Below, piece by piece: positions 31,355 through 49,633 of a stretch of DNA of 64,000 bases. Origin of the DNA: Glandiceps talaboti (Eukaryota; Hemichordata; Enteropneusta; Spengelidae). Within the stretch, counting starts at the first letter, position 1, and each line of letters starts with the position of its first letter. The stretch spans positions 13,847,209 through 13,911,208 of the forward strand of contig NC_135565.1 of NCBI RefSeq assembly GCF_964340395.1, given 5' to 3'. The notes below the pieces were generated by a model that did no database searches, had not been told where the DNA came from, and was given only the letters and a program-made list of their open reading frames with translations. The position numbers and the translations under genes are program-made.

Positions 31355-33012
31355 TACATACATACATACATACATACATACATACATACATACATACATA
31401 CATACATACATACATACATACATACATACATACAGACAAAAGCATAACCTAACTTACACTTACGGAAGGTGAATAAACACAAAACCACAGCAAGAATTAC
31501 ACTTGCTATGAACATTTTCTCCGCGTAAGTGAACACGCATAGTTAATCTACGGCTGAGGGAGGGGGGAGGGGTTGTTGTGTTGTGTCAAAATGTTTTGGC
31601 TGTACTCCCATAACTGTCAAAACTTCAATGAACCCAACAATTTTAGTAGGTCTCCCCCATCGGACAGATGTTTAAATGTAAAACTGTATATGCTGGAAAT
31701 GTACAACCTTATAACACCCTTATAACAATCTACCATATAAAAATGTGTGTGTGTGTGTGTGTGTGTTTGGGGGGGGGACGACACCGTGATGACTGCTGAT
31801 GGGCAAGGTGTGGAAAGGAGTGTTTTTCCTCGTAGTGGTGAAAACATTTTCGAAAATAAGGTCAATGTAGGAAGCCATTTAGAGGCATAAAATATAAAAA
31901 AAAATATGTATAATTGAAATAATAATTGAAAGTGGTAGACCTTAAATATAGTCTGTAATATCTCAAGACACTCAGAAGCATAACATAACACTCCCTTATG
32001 GGAGGTAAAAATTTCGACTACGACCTATGACCTCGTGAAGCATCAACCACCATACATTCACACTGTGTGCAAATGTTCACAACACAACACCCCCTCCCCG
32101 CCCAAGAAACCCAAAACACACTGTCGTTGATGGTGCTATACGCATGGATCGTACAAGGAGATTGTAGAATCGGTACGACAAACACAGTCGTTGATGGCGC
32201 TCTATTCGTGTACCATAGATATATTGGTGACCGTACTATATAGTCCTGCGAGTACTCGTATTAATCTATAACCAGACCTGAAGTGTTTACAGATCTCTAA
32301 AACCAGATTTAAAGCCTAATACCTTGTAATTATACACGAAGGTGAACAGTCACAACGACCCATAACCCTGTAGCCTAATTTAGAGTGTTGACATATACAA
32401 TCCATTCCCATTAATCAAATTGTGACATATGTATTATCAGTTCTATTCACTTTATTACGGCTTCGTCCATAACTTTGTCTGGATTCGAGAGTTCAATATT
32501 TGACCATCGTCATTCGTCATTTGCAAGGTGGATAAATTGACTCTTTGAAAGGTAAATGTGATTTTAACTCTACATCATAGTTCATGGTAGCAGAAATATT
32601 TCACATTTTTTTCTATCTCATCTAAGATACACTAATTTTATCTAATCTATCAAACTAGTCTAATAATGTGAAGTGTTCGAGTAATGGTACTCTTATTCAG
32701 ATCAGAACATTTGTAAAAAAAAAAGAGAAAAACTAGGACAAATTAGAACCACAATGCGATTTTGGTCGAAATGGCCAAAGTTCATATGGCATAGAACCTC
32801 AGACAACCAGGCATACATAGATACATACATAGATACATAGATACATAGATACATACATAGATACATACATACATACATACATACATACATACATACATAC
32901 ATACATACATACATACATGCATACATACATACATGTATACATGCATGCATACACACATACATACATACATACCTACATACATGCATACAGATAGACAGAC
33001 AGACAGACAGAC

Positions 33013-33051
<39 letters not shown>

Positions 33052-33080
33052 TACATACATACATACATACATACATACAT

Positions 33081-33115
<35 letters not shown>

Positions 33116-35059
33116 TACATACATACATACATACATACATACATACATACATACATACATACATACATACATACATACATACATACATACAGACAAAAGC
33201 ATAACCTAACTTACACTTACGGAAGGTGAATAAACACAAAACCACAGCAAGAATTACACTTGCTATGAACATTTTCTCCGCGTAAGTGAACACGCATAGT
33301 TAATCTACGGCTGAGGGAGGGGGGAGGGGTTGTTGTGTTGTGTCAAAATGTTTTGGCTGTACTCCCATAACTGTCAAAACTTCAATGAACCCAACAATTT
33401 TAGTAGGTCTCCCCCATCGGACAGATGTTTAAATGTAAAACTGTATATGCTGGAAATGTACAACCTTATAACACCCTTATAACAATCTACCATATAAAAA
33501 TGTGTGTGTGTGTGTGTGTGTGTGTGTTTGGGGGGGGGACGACACCGTGATGACTGCTGATGGGCAAGGTGTGGAAAGGAGTGTTTTTCCTCGTAGTGGT
33601 GAAAACATTTTCGAAAATAAGGTCAATGTAGGAAGCCATTTAGAGGCATAAAATATAAAAAAAAATATGTATAATTGAAATAATAATTGAAAGTGGTAGA
33701 CCTTAAATATAGTCTGTAATATCTCAAGACACTCAGAAGCATAACATAACACTCCCTTATGGGAGGTAAAAATTTCGACTACGACCTATGACCTCGTGAA
33801 GCATCAACCACCATACATTCACACTGTGTGCAAATGTTCACGACACCCCCCCCCCCCCCGCCCAAGAAACCCAAAACACACTGTCGTTGATGGTGCTATA
33901 CGCATGGATCGTACAAGGAGATTGTAGAATCGGTACGACAAACACAGTCGTTGATGGCGCTCTATTCGTGTACCATAGATATATTGGTGACCGTACTATA
34001 TAGTCCTGCGAGTACTCGTATTAATCTATAACCAGACCTGAAGTGTTTACAGATCTCTAAAACCAGATTTAAAACCTAATACCTTGTAATTATACACGAA
34101 GGTGAACAGTCACAACGACCCATAACCCTGTAGCCTAATTTAGAGTGTTGACATATACAATCCATTCCCATTAATCAAATTGTGACATATGTATTATCAG
34201 TTCTATTCACTTTATTACGGCTTCGTCCATAACTTTGTCTGGATTCGAGAGTTCAATATTTGATCATCGTCATTCGCAAGGTGGATAAATTGACTCTTTG
34301 AAAGGTAAATGTGATTTTAACTCTACATCATAGTTCATGGTAGCTGAAATATTTCACATTTTTCTCATCTAAGATACACTAATTTTATCTACTCTATTAT
34401 ACTGTCAAGTGTTCGAGTAATGGTACTCTTATTCAGACATTTGTAAAACAAAAAAAAAAAAAAAAAAAAAAAAAAAGTTGGAAAAATTAGAACCACAGTG
34501 CGATTTTGGTCGAAATGGCCAACGTTCATATGGCATAGAACCTCAGGGATTATACATCTATCCAATCCAACCCAGCGACTGGTTATGGCACACATATAAG
34601 ACTGACAAGCTGTGCTATTGCTTTGTAGTTTATATTCAGCGTTATTGATACTGACGGCTTACTCTCCCCCAGATGGGGTGGCGGGATATTTACATTGGAT
34701 GGGGATTTGTCAATCCAAAGGGATCACCTTTTCAAGTAATATCCCTGATCACGGCCCAAGTTTTTGGGCAAAAAAATCCTTAAATATGGGTTTAGACAAA
34801 CATATGAACATATTACGACATACTCTGTAATTATCTATACAAACGAAGTTAGAATGATCGTATTCTAGTCAGGATCGTGAGCGTCCAGGGTTTTTATTTG
34901 TGAATTTAGGTAAGCCTTCCCAAGTAATGACTCCGACACTGTCTCTGTACAGCGTCTATATATGACCCGGGAAACAGATAATTGGTTCTTCAATTACCAT
35001 AATTAAATGTGACAACTTTCATTAGAATTGATGGAGTAGGTTTTTGAGCTATCGTCTCT

Positions 35060-35097
<38 letters not shown>

Positions 35098-35299
35098 GGA
35101 CGGACAGACGCACGAATGGACAGACATAGACAGACAGGCAGACAGACAGACAGACAGGCAGGCAGATATATCTAAACAGACAGACAGACAGACAGACAGA
35201 CAGGCAGCCAGGCATATACAGATACATAGATAGATAGATAGATAGATAGATACATACATATAGACAGACAGACAGACAGACAGGCAGATATATCTAAGC

Positions 35300-35336
<37 letters not shown>

Positions 35337-35713
35337 CAGACAGACAGACAGACAGGCAGACAGACAGGCACATGCAGGATGCATGCATGCATGCTTGCAT
35401 GCATGCAAACATTACATATATACATACATACATACATACATACATACATACATACATACATACACACACTTACGGAAGGTTAGTAAACACAAAACCACAG
35501 CAAGGATTGCACTTGCTATGAACATTTTGTCCACGTAATTGAACAAGACTAATCTACGGCGGTGTTGTGCTGAGTCAAAATTGTTTTGGCTGCCTTTCCT
35601 TAACTATCAAAACTTCAATGAACCCAAGACTTGTTGTAGATCTGCCCTCTTGTCAGACAGCATTGTAAATGTACAACTCTATGTGTGCATAAAACGTGTG
35701 TGTGTGTGTGTGT

Positions 35714-35752
<39 letters not shown>

Positions 35753-36000
35753 GGAGCGGGGGTGACACCATGATGACTGCTGTGGGGAAGGGCATGGGAA
35801 GGGGTGTTCGAAATTTCGAAAACAAGGTCACGTAGGAAGCAATTTAGAGGAATAAAATATAAAAATGTGTATATAATTGAAAGTGATAGTATACTTTAAG
35901 ATTTCATAATGCAGTATGTCTGTAGTCCCACTTTAGGTCTATATAGAGAGCCGGTCTTTACCCCTTGAATGAAAGTCAAACTTTATAGTGCAATACATGA
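29940..36000. repeat. Tandem array of a ~1.70-1.76-kb unit, nearly identical copies
   Basis: Anchor CCCTTATGGGAGGTAAAAAT occurs at 30291, 31993 and 33754 (spacings 1702 and 1761). Each unit runs: this anchor, a single-copy-like 760 bases (GTCGTTGATGGTGCTATACG, CGTACAAGGAGATTGTAGAA), a long (CATA)/(CAGA)/(CA) microsatellite (31112-31437; 32812-33192), AAAGCATAACCTAACTTACA, CTTACGGAAGGTGAA, a (GT)n tract, and CATTTTCGAAAA. Units differ mainly in microsatellite length. The third is interrupted at about 34545: a poly(A) run (34449-34477) and unrelated sequence plus a different (CAGA)n compound tract (35061-35466) follow before a diverged fourth 3' end (35467-35890). No gene is visible; all long frames are microsatellite artefacts. 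Confidence 0.9.
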
Positions 36001-36500
36001 AAGGCACATACATGCAAACAAGTCAATGGTGTATTTAATTGCACATTGTTGTTTTAGCAACAGCTTATACACATGCTAACCACGATTTAGACTTTGCCAC
36101 CATGTTATTTAGGCGTGATACAGTAGAGTGTTTGTGGAGTTTAAAGGTTTCAGGTGTGGCATTACAGATATCATATGTAAACAGTGCAGATACTGATCGC
36201 ATTGTTTGTTATCTTGTGATGTGCCATCTATGAATGATGATAATTTAATGGGCAATAGGTTATGGATACTACCACAGACAAGTTCTTATTTGTCTTTGAT
36301 ACTACCGTTCGAGGTGTAACCAGTTGATAATACTGCCATCACCGTAATTTATTCTTATATCTGATTCTATCTTTAATGAACCTTAAGTAATTATAAGTAA
36401 GGGGCACATTGTACTAATATAAGCCTATCATTAATATTATTCGACATTTCAATTTTAAAAAATGAAAATAATGCTGTTTTTTTCAAATATTGGCACACGC
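36001..36500. other. Spacer, nothing recognised
   Basis: Lies between the tandem array and the foldback element. No exon or repeat recognised. Confidence 0.35.
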
Positions 36501-36507
36501 AATTTTT

Positions 36508-40278
<3,771 letters not shown>

Positions 40279-40382
40279 AAAAATCATTTGCCTATAACAT
40301 ACGTAGAGTATCTCAAATTTGTCAACATGACAAACAAAGTAATTGTTGTTGTGGAACCAATTACTGGGGATCCAGTGTTACA

Positions 40383-42498
40383 ATGAAAACTACATTATTT
40401 CCTTTCACACAGCCATACAGAGGCCATACCATTACAACACGTCTTGTGAACCTTAATTTGGCAATGGCATTCAAACCAGCTTCAGCATTATTTCTGTTTG
40501 ATACCTGGGACAAGAATGCATTAGGACTGTCAGGTTTTCACAGAGATGCCATAAGAAACTTCTGTGAAATCAAGGCGAAGCAAGGTGAATTCGTGAAAGT
40601 CTATGCCACCATACTTAAGGAAGACGTCAGTATAGAACAAAAAGAAGATGCTGAAAGTATTGGTGTAACTTTGATTGCCGCTGTTAGAAGTGAATGGTCT
40701 GATCCTGAAAAGGAGCTGGTGAATCTGGAGTGGTTGCTTACACATGCGAGTCATTATCCAGACCTGAAGGACCTAAAAAACATTAAGTATGTAGTTGGAT
40801 ATGCGCCAAAGACAGCTGGTGCTGCAATTAAAATTCGTGAAGACATATTTCCAAAGGCCCAGTTGTTTCTGATCAACCATGAAAACCCAGAAGACTGTTA
40901 TCTGGCAATAGATGATGAGAAACGTCCCCAGGTAATGAAAAAAATGCGTAAAATGGCCAGTAAAGCTGATGCCGTATTTTCAATTGGCCCACATATGAAG
41001 AGCGACTTCGATAATTCATATAGAGCTCGATGCGATGATAAAGACCTGTCTAAGCTTCCTCATCTTGAACTGTTACCGAAACCTAGAAGTGACTTTTACG
41101 AGGCACGTTTGGAATTGCAAGACAAAGTTGATCAGCATGTCATATATATCTATGGACCTGTAGACAGTGCAACTCTGAGAGAGTATGAAACTGTTTGGAG
41201 GTCATTAGCTGCTGTAGCCGATATCAGAAGACAGGTTGGGCTCAAACCGCCAAAGTTAATAGTGCAGGGTAGTAGTAAGATTATGGAAGCATTGGACAGC
41301 ATGATCAAAAAGAGTGTCACATTGACACCTTGTCTCGGACATATGGTGGGAGATTTATTGACAAATCTCCAACAGAGTCACATGTGCATCATTGCAGCCC
41401 ATCATGAAGAATATGGTATGAATGGTATAGAGGCAATAGTGGCAGGATTACCCAGTCTTATTCCAGATGGAACACAAATGGCTGATTTTGTTAGGAAGTA
41501 CCTTGAAGACTACACACACTGCATTGTGCCAGTCTACCCCAAGAAAGGCGTCGACGAAGCTGACATCAATGCATGGAAGAGTAAAATTCTGGAATACATG
41601 GGTGATATCACTACAGCCTTCAAGAGGGCAAAGGAAATGAAAAAGGCTTTCGAGGAGAAAAGCGAAGTAATGGAAAGCCAAACACGATTTGCAGGCTTCT
41701 TTAAGCAGCCTGACCAGTTTGTATCAAGGGAACATCAAGGTACATGTATATCGTATAATTTTAGCAGTGAGGCTTAAAATCATGAAATATCATACAATAC
41801 TGGATACTTGCTCCAATCAATACTCTTACTGTTGATGTAAGTAATTATTTCATTTGTCCCTCGACCAATCAGTGCAATGCCTGCAGAAGTGAGACAGTAC
41901 TAGGGGATATATATCATTTACACACACTCTTTTTTAAACATTATTGCAGAAACAAACATAAAAGAACTACAACACACACAAGAAAGCAAAAACAACACAC
42001 ATCCAAACAAACAATACTGTCCCTAGCTACTAAAATTAAATTTAAAGTCATATTAACAGTGAATCTGTTAAAGCAAGCTTGAAAGAAATACCTTAGTTGA
42101 AATTATCTAACAATGACCATTTCTGATAAAAATCCTCTTGCCCGTTATTGCTAATGGCAATTTATTTTTCAATCTTATACAACTGTTTGAGTTGTTCGAT
42201 AAAAATATGGAATAAAGTTAATACAGCAGATCTTCTGGCCTGGTAAACAAACTGCTTGGCTTGAAACAAAATGTAATTAATTACACACACTCATACACAA
42301 CTATATATATACTTGAAGTGTGCATAAAGATGTAGCCGAATTACTAAAAATTATCAGTCATGCAAACAACTAATAAAATTAATGTTCATTAGATGTTTAC
42401 TGAAATCTAATCGGTTCTTGTGATTAGCATGGAAGGTGTATAACAAATTTAATTTGAATTGATGCAGTAGTTTTTGAAATATTGAGTGCACAGTCAGC

Positions 42499-42531
<33 letters not shown>

Positions 42532-45500
42532 GCGCGCGCGTATACATACACATACACACACGAATACACAGACAAAAATATAACATAACATCCCCTTACG
42601 GGAGGTTAAATGGGAAAATGTTTAAAACACTCCATATCATCTCGTAGAAATCAATGAGGGAAGTCATTGTGTTTATTTCATCAAAACTTAGTAATTAGGC
42701 TATATCCTAAGAATGTATACGTCAAATATTCAATTAAATTTGGTATATACTTTAAACCTAACAAAGCGTACATACGCTATTTTATAATGCTTGTTGATGT
42801 AGCTTATAGGTTTAATGAGTAATTTGCATAATGAATGAGTTTTGGTAATTAGCACAGCTCTTAAGAATGCACACTTCACATTCAATATAAATTGGCACAT
42901 ACATCAACAATGACAACGCAAAATATCCTATAAAGCCTGTTTGCGCAGTTTTTAGTCAATGATTAATTTGCATAAGTAATTACTTTCGGTAATTAGGCTT
43001 TATCTTAAGAATGCATGCAAATTCACTTTAATTTGGTAAATACATTAAATATGACAAAACACAAATGTGCTATAATGCTTGTTGACAAAGCTTATAGTTT
43101 TAATGAGTAATTTGCATAAATAATGATGTCAGTAATTAAGTCATGTCTACAGAATGTATACTTCCAATCACCATAGTAAGCATGCATGTGATATAAAGTC
43201 TGTTGGCATATATTCAGGTGGCTTAACAACTTTATTGTTACATGCCAGATAAAAGTATGCTTAATATTTGCATAAATTTGCATAAATCAGTAACATTCAA
43301 AAGAGACTGCTATCGACCATGAAAAATCATACGTTTCAGCAAGTAACTTACTGAAAGGCACTAATTTTGGCATGCATCATGCTTAAGATTTATTTATTGA
43401 TTTTATCCTAGAAGCTTTTTTTTAATAGAATATTTGAATACATTTTTGTGTATCAATATAATTCAGGAAAATAATTTACATAAAGGTGCCAAATTTGGCA
43501 TGATTGTTCCTCAGAACATACTTATTGATTTTAGCTTAGCTTGGAAATTTGAATAAATGTACATATATCAGTCAAATTAGAAATGGCTTCCATCACTTTA
43601 AAAAACAAAACAACATATTTCTGCAAGATTTACAATTGAAAGAAAAAACAAATCTGGCATGAGTGTTCATTAAGATCTCTTTAATGATGTTAGTCTAGCA
43701 CAGTCCTGAAATATTTGTTTAAATTTGCATAAATCAATAAAAGTCAACTATAAACTGTCAAATTCGAAAAATCTCACAGATCTAGTAAGTTGTTTCTCTA
43801 TAACATAGAATTATGATGAGTGTGGGCATTTTGTATATCACTGATTTTTAATATGCAAATGTGTGCAAATATTCAACAGGACTCTGAAACAAAATTCAAA
43901 AGTAAGTTCCAGGGAACGTGAATGTCCAATTCTGTGCCTTATTTCCCAGAAACATGCGATTTCTCAAGGGTGTTGGTGGCCATTTCTAATTTTACTGATT
44001 TATGCAAATTATGTAAATATTAAAGAAGGCTCTTACAATAATGCCAAATTTGATGCTTTTAAGCCACCTGACTACATAATATTTAGTTTTAATGAGTAAT
44101 TTGCATAATCAATGAGTTTTGTTAATTAGGTTAATACTAAGAATGCAAGCTTCAAATTTGATAAGATACTTTGGCACATACATCAACCATAACAAGGCAC
44201 ATATATCCTATAAAGCCTGTTGGCATAGTTTTCATTTTTTAATGATTAATGTATATAATTAATTATTTTCGGTAATTAGGCTACATCTTAATAAGAATGT
44301 GTTTCAACAATATGTGTAGGGGCAAACTTCTATGGTTTGCCCTTACAGGAGGCATTCAGTTTAAATCTGGTTAATATGCTGTTCTTTTCTATTCTGTATG
44401 TTTTAGATTACGATACTGGTCATACAAGTCTACCTGTCAAAGTTGAACTTAATGAGGGCAAAAGTAAAGAACTTTTGAAAGGGCCGGTTGCACAGTCCAC
44501 ACAACTTAATCCGAAAGAAGGTGTGGCAACAACTGACGTATATTATGACACAGTTGAGAAAGTCAAACAGGGACTGAAACGAAAGGCTGAGGAAGTTGCT
44601 GATGACGAAGAGAAAAGGATTACAGTGGTGAAAGTATTCAAAGATAATGTTGGGAATAAAATAAAGGTGTTACATATTTCCAAAGGATGTCTTTCCATCT
44701 TAGTAAACTTGCCCAGTATATTATGTCTCTATAGATTACAGGCATGCTGCCAATCTGGATTACTCGCCCGTGAAATGGAGCCTCTGCTAATAACTGATGA
44801 AATGAGAACAGATGCTGACAAAGTTGGACTACCATTGAAGTTGCAGGCCACCTATGACCAAGAACAATTTGCACAAATTGACAGATTTTTTATTCATGGT
44901 GAGTATTCTACTTTCTTTAGAACTCTTCGCCTGATGAAAGCCATTCTAGCTATCAATGTCAGAAAGTTTATAGGAAAGGTGTGAAGATGACGTTTCTGTA
45001 AAAAATGTTCTTTAAATTAAAGGAAAATGTGAGCATGGCAATGCTGGGGACATAGTTGCAGATTTGGAGAGGGATGTTGGATTACCTCTGAAATCAGATG
45101 TAAGTACAAAATTATTATTCTTGCTTTGTTTGTTTGTTACGGCATTGATGTTTAATGTTGCAATGTTGTTTTATGTTCAGTGCTGCTTTCTGTTTATTTG
45201 TTTACCTCGCACATATTTTGTAGGTTTGCTTCTCTTGGACATCGCGGGTCAGGTAATTACACTCATATCAAATTAAATGTGTGATTGGCAAGGATAGCTC
45301 ATCAGTCATTATTCGAAGCCTTTGAGGTATATCTAAAATATTGGAAAGGTACATAAGCTTATTTACGCCTTGTTTAGGGAATTTTCGGACAGAAGAGTGT
45401 ACCCCATGTTTTAGATGTTTTCGTGAAAAGTGGCATATTCGGGAAGCACATCCCTGTTCAAGTTAAGCCTGAGGGAAGAACCCTACCTCTGTTCTCCGCA

Positions 45501-48500
45501 TGTATTACATAGCTCTTTACATGTCCTTTTATAGACAATGCCATTTGCTTCTGAGTGGCTAAAGTCCTTGGGCAAGATTTGTACCATGAATGTGCCTTAG
45601 TCAACCCAGCTGTATAATTGGGGACCTGGTAGGAAAGAGGTTGCAATTATTCCTATGAGCTTATAAAGGCTGCAATGGATTGTATGCTCCCCAGGGAGTT
45701 GAGGATTGGCTGTTGTGCCGCTATAGATCCGAGCCAGGGGTAATAATTGTAAAGAGCTTTGAGCACCCAGACTGGGTGGGAAAGTGCTATATAAAAAACA
45801 TTATAAAATTATTATTACTTGAACGAACCTTAGCTGTTCCTTTGTGCACCCTTACAAGTACAAAACTTTAGGGCACATTGGGGGAGTATTACTGATCAAC
45901 CGACTACCGACAACCCATACATATTGCCGACAAGAATCAAGGGCTACCCTTTTTGGTCATGTTTAGCCTACCTTCTCCCTTTCCTATATATTGAAATACA
46001 TTTTACATGTACTAGCACAGGGGCCAGTGAGCATGTAATTGATTGATTGGTTTATTATTTGGTTGAATGATTGATCGATTGAATGATCATTGTTTGTGGT
46101 GTAATGTGACTTATTTTGTGTGTCATATTGATCAATTCACTCATTGAGTTTTGTGGTGATATGAAACTTTTCTTCTTCTTTCCCTGTCTACTTTTCTCTC
46201 TTTCAGTTGTATGTAATTCTCTCTTTATTGACTAAATAAATACACCTTGTCTATTCTTCTCCTCTGATCTAAATTAAAACTCCCCTAATCTTATAATTGG
46301 CGAGATCACTTACATTAACAGTTTATTTGCTTTATCTCTTAGGCCAAATAAAATGTCTGGTTCCGGTTACTCGACCCCACCTAGTTTTTCACGCCGACCC
46401 TAAACTTTTGTTTTGCGTATTCGAGAAAAATAATAATAGACTCGCAAAAATCGTGAAGTCAGGCAAGAAATAGTGGGGGCGGAAACTGACATCAACTTAA
46501 AAAGACAAAATGAAACTGTTCTTCCAATCTGCAATTGCTGTACAACTGATAGGAAGAAATAAACACCACAGAGACCATTTGGAAAACAATGGAAAACCTG
46601 AACTAGACTTTCACACATGAAAAAATATATGATAAAATAAAATAACATCTACCTACCCCAGCTATATTAAAATTGAATGTAATCAGAACCAAACTATTTT
46701 CTTACACCTCATCTTCTGGGAGATTATCACACTTCTTTATGTATAACTCTATTCCTTACTAGTTCGTGCGTGATCAACTGTTTGTGTGATAATCCCCAGA
46801 AGATTAGACATAAAGCAAATTTTTGCGGTAACTGATCTAGCTGAAAGTGAGAAAAGTAGCCAAGGAAAGAAGAACAAAAGTTTTATATCACCACAAAAAT
46901 GTGTGAATTGATCAATATGACACACAAAATACATTACATTGCACCACACAAATTGATCATTCAATCAATCAATAAATTGATCGATCGATCTGGCCGATGT
47001 GGTATGAGCAATGGAAATGGATAGGAAGATACAATGGTGTCAATTCAGTGGACACATAAGTTGAAGGTCTCTTGGACAGAGACACGTGGGCATTTATAGA
47101 CACCTTTTATAGACACCTGTGGCTGTAGCAACCTAACGTCTATCATTCAGGCTTGTGCTTGATAGCTGTGAATTATAACGTCAACACTAAAAAGTGGTTC
47201 TGCCTCTGATATCCAACTTGTTGCGACTTTTCTTAGTGCACCAGGCCATTGCCCAGCTCTTTTAGCAATGTTGGGAAGATGTATTGACCATGTAAGCTTG
47301 CTGACAATAGTCACACCAAGTATCTCATGATAAACATCTACAGAAAGTTTGGAAACTCCATAGTACAGGTCAGGGTTTGATGGGTTACTCTTTCTTGAGA
47401 TAACCATGGCCGTGCACGATAGGTTCAAAAGTTATTTTCCATGCATATATCTGCCTATTGGGCTTCAATCCTCTGTAGATCTGTGTTCAGACTGACAGTC
47501 ACAGTATAACTCTGACTCGTTGAGCTAACAGGTGCATTATAATAATCTGGGCTCATCTTCATGAACCACAAGATCATGATAGAAGGGGGCCAAGTATTCA
47601 ACCATGTGGAACTGAGGCACTGTTAGAATTGGAGATTTAGGACTGTTCAGTGAGTACAACGTTGATGGCTCATTCAGCAAAGTAGCTCAGCAACATGGTT
47701 AGTAGCTTTCTAGTAATCATGTTTGTTCAAAGGTTGTTGCACATTCCATTATGCCAAACCCTATGTCATACAGTGGTCAGCTGGTCACCTGTGGTATGGC
47801 TGAGTCTGAAGCTATATTGTCTGCTATTGATTAAGTTGTTGTAAAGAAGGTAATTTTGCAGTGTTTTGCAGTGTTTGTGCACAGTAGTTTCTATAACCTT
47901 GCAGAAAGCAGTGACATGGAACGACACTTTGAGGTTCAGCTGTAGAGTCCCATTTATGAATTGATATTACCTGATGTCATTAATTGTTTCCATCTGTGTG
48001 TAATTTGCCTAAAAATGTAAAGTGTGAAAACTGACTGACAGATAGTTGTCAATGTGTCAAAAAATTTGCCCTGATCGAAGCTACTGTAAAGCCAATAAAC
48101 AATACAGCGGCTGGAAAGTTGCTTATAACGGAGGTAATATTATTGAGACAGGTACAACAGTTTAAACTCTAGCCGTCTTTGTGACAATGTAAAAGACTCG
48201 ATTATGGACCTTCCTGCTATTTAAACACAATTAAGTTCGTACTGAACTTAGCCATCTCATTCGGTGAGCTTTAATGCATGCCTATGTCAGTATGTCCATA
48301 CAGTAGCAGACCTCCATGCCAGGATATGGTTCCATCAGGACTCACTTCAACGTTAACACACCACTTGCTTTTTTTCATCACATATAATTATCTCCTAGAT
48401 CCTGTAGTCATTGTTGCCTCTCATATTTTGCCTTCATTCCGACATTTTACTGTCTCTTACAGTTCTATGATCTTTAAAATGTATGGTTCACTTGTCTGTG

Positions 48501-49600
48501 TCGTTTTACAATGTGTTTAATTTTCTTAGTATATTTTCAGTGCATGCATACCTATCAAACAATCTCAATGTTAAATGTGTGAAACGCATACACAGAAAGT
48601 GCGAATTAAATTAAACATAACAAAACAGTACTTATGAGGATAGAATATGAAGAATATATTTAATCAATGAAATGAAAAAAAAAACATTGTGTCATAGATT
48701 GTGAATAGTGGTCTTAAGAGTCCTAGCAAGATACCAGTACATTGTGAAGCAAGTAGTGATGACACCGTGTCCGATATAACAAATGAACTGGCAGGTAAGA
48801 AACTCTTCTTTGTTTATCTCTACAGCTTTTTCTGAGTGTATGTATGTATGTATGTATGTATGTATGTATGTATGTATGTATGTATGTATTGTATGCATGT
48901 ATTGTATGTATGTATGTATGTATGTATGGATGGATGGATGGATGGATGGATGGATGTATGTATGTATGTATGTATGTATGTATACATGTTTGTTTGTCAG
49001 TTCGTTCGTATTGCATATCTATCTCTGCTAAAATAGTTCACATATGGATGGATGTGGCACACAATTTTGACAATGACAATGAACATCATGATGTGATATA
49101 TATTTGAGTGTAATCAAAACAAGTATACCACCTAATGTTCTTCAATTTTGAAATAATGTATTCAGATTGCACATAGAAATATAAAGACCAAGAAGTTATT
49201 GATTAAGAATACAGAGTGATTTCACATGAATCCCCGTTAACAAATCCAGTCTGAAGCCATGTTTGAAACAACTGATTGGTCATGTATGTCTATTATTTGT
49301 AGTTTTTGTTTTATTACAAAGAATGTTTACTACATGTATCACATATCATTGAAATTATTTGGTAAACTGACAAGTGTCTGGTATTGATAATCCCCATATT
49401 TTTCTTAAAGATACAATACGTCATAAATTCCCAAATTTCCAGATTTTCCAATACTAGTATTTATTTATTTTTGCAACAAGTTGGATTTGTGTCTTATAAG
49501 CCCAAGGGGCTGGATGTGGCAAGTTGTAATAACAATTGTACCAGATCATATATACAAATGTATACTTTAAGTCCACATAGGACACGTTAATAAATAAAAT

Positions 49601-49633
<33 letters not shown>

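Noticed and set aside
44735-44741. Acceptor at 44734 for exon 3
   Set aside because: After the phase 0 donor at 44666 it leads to an early in-frame stop (CCG TGA); the AG at 44740-44741 keeps the frame open.
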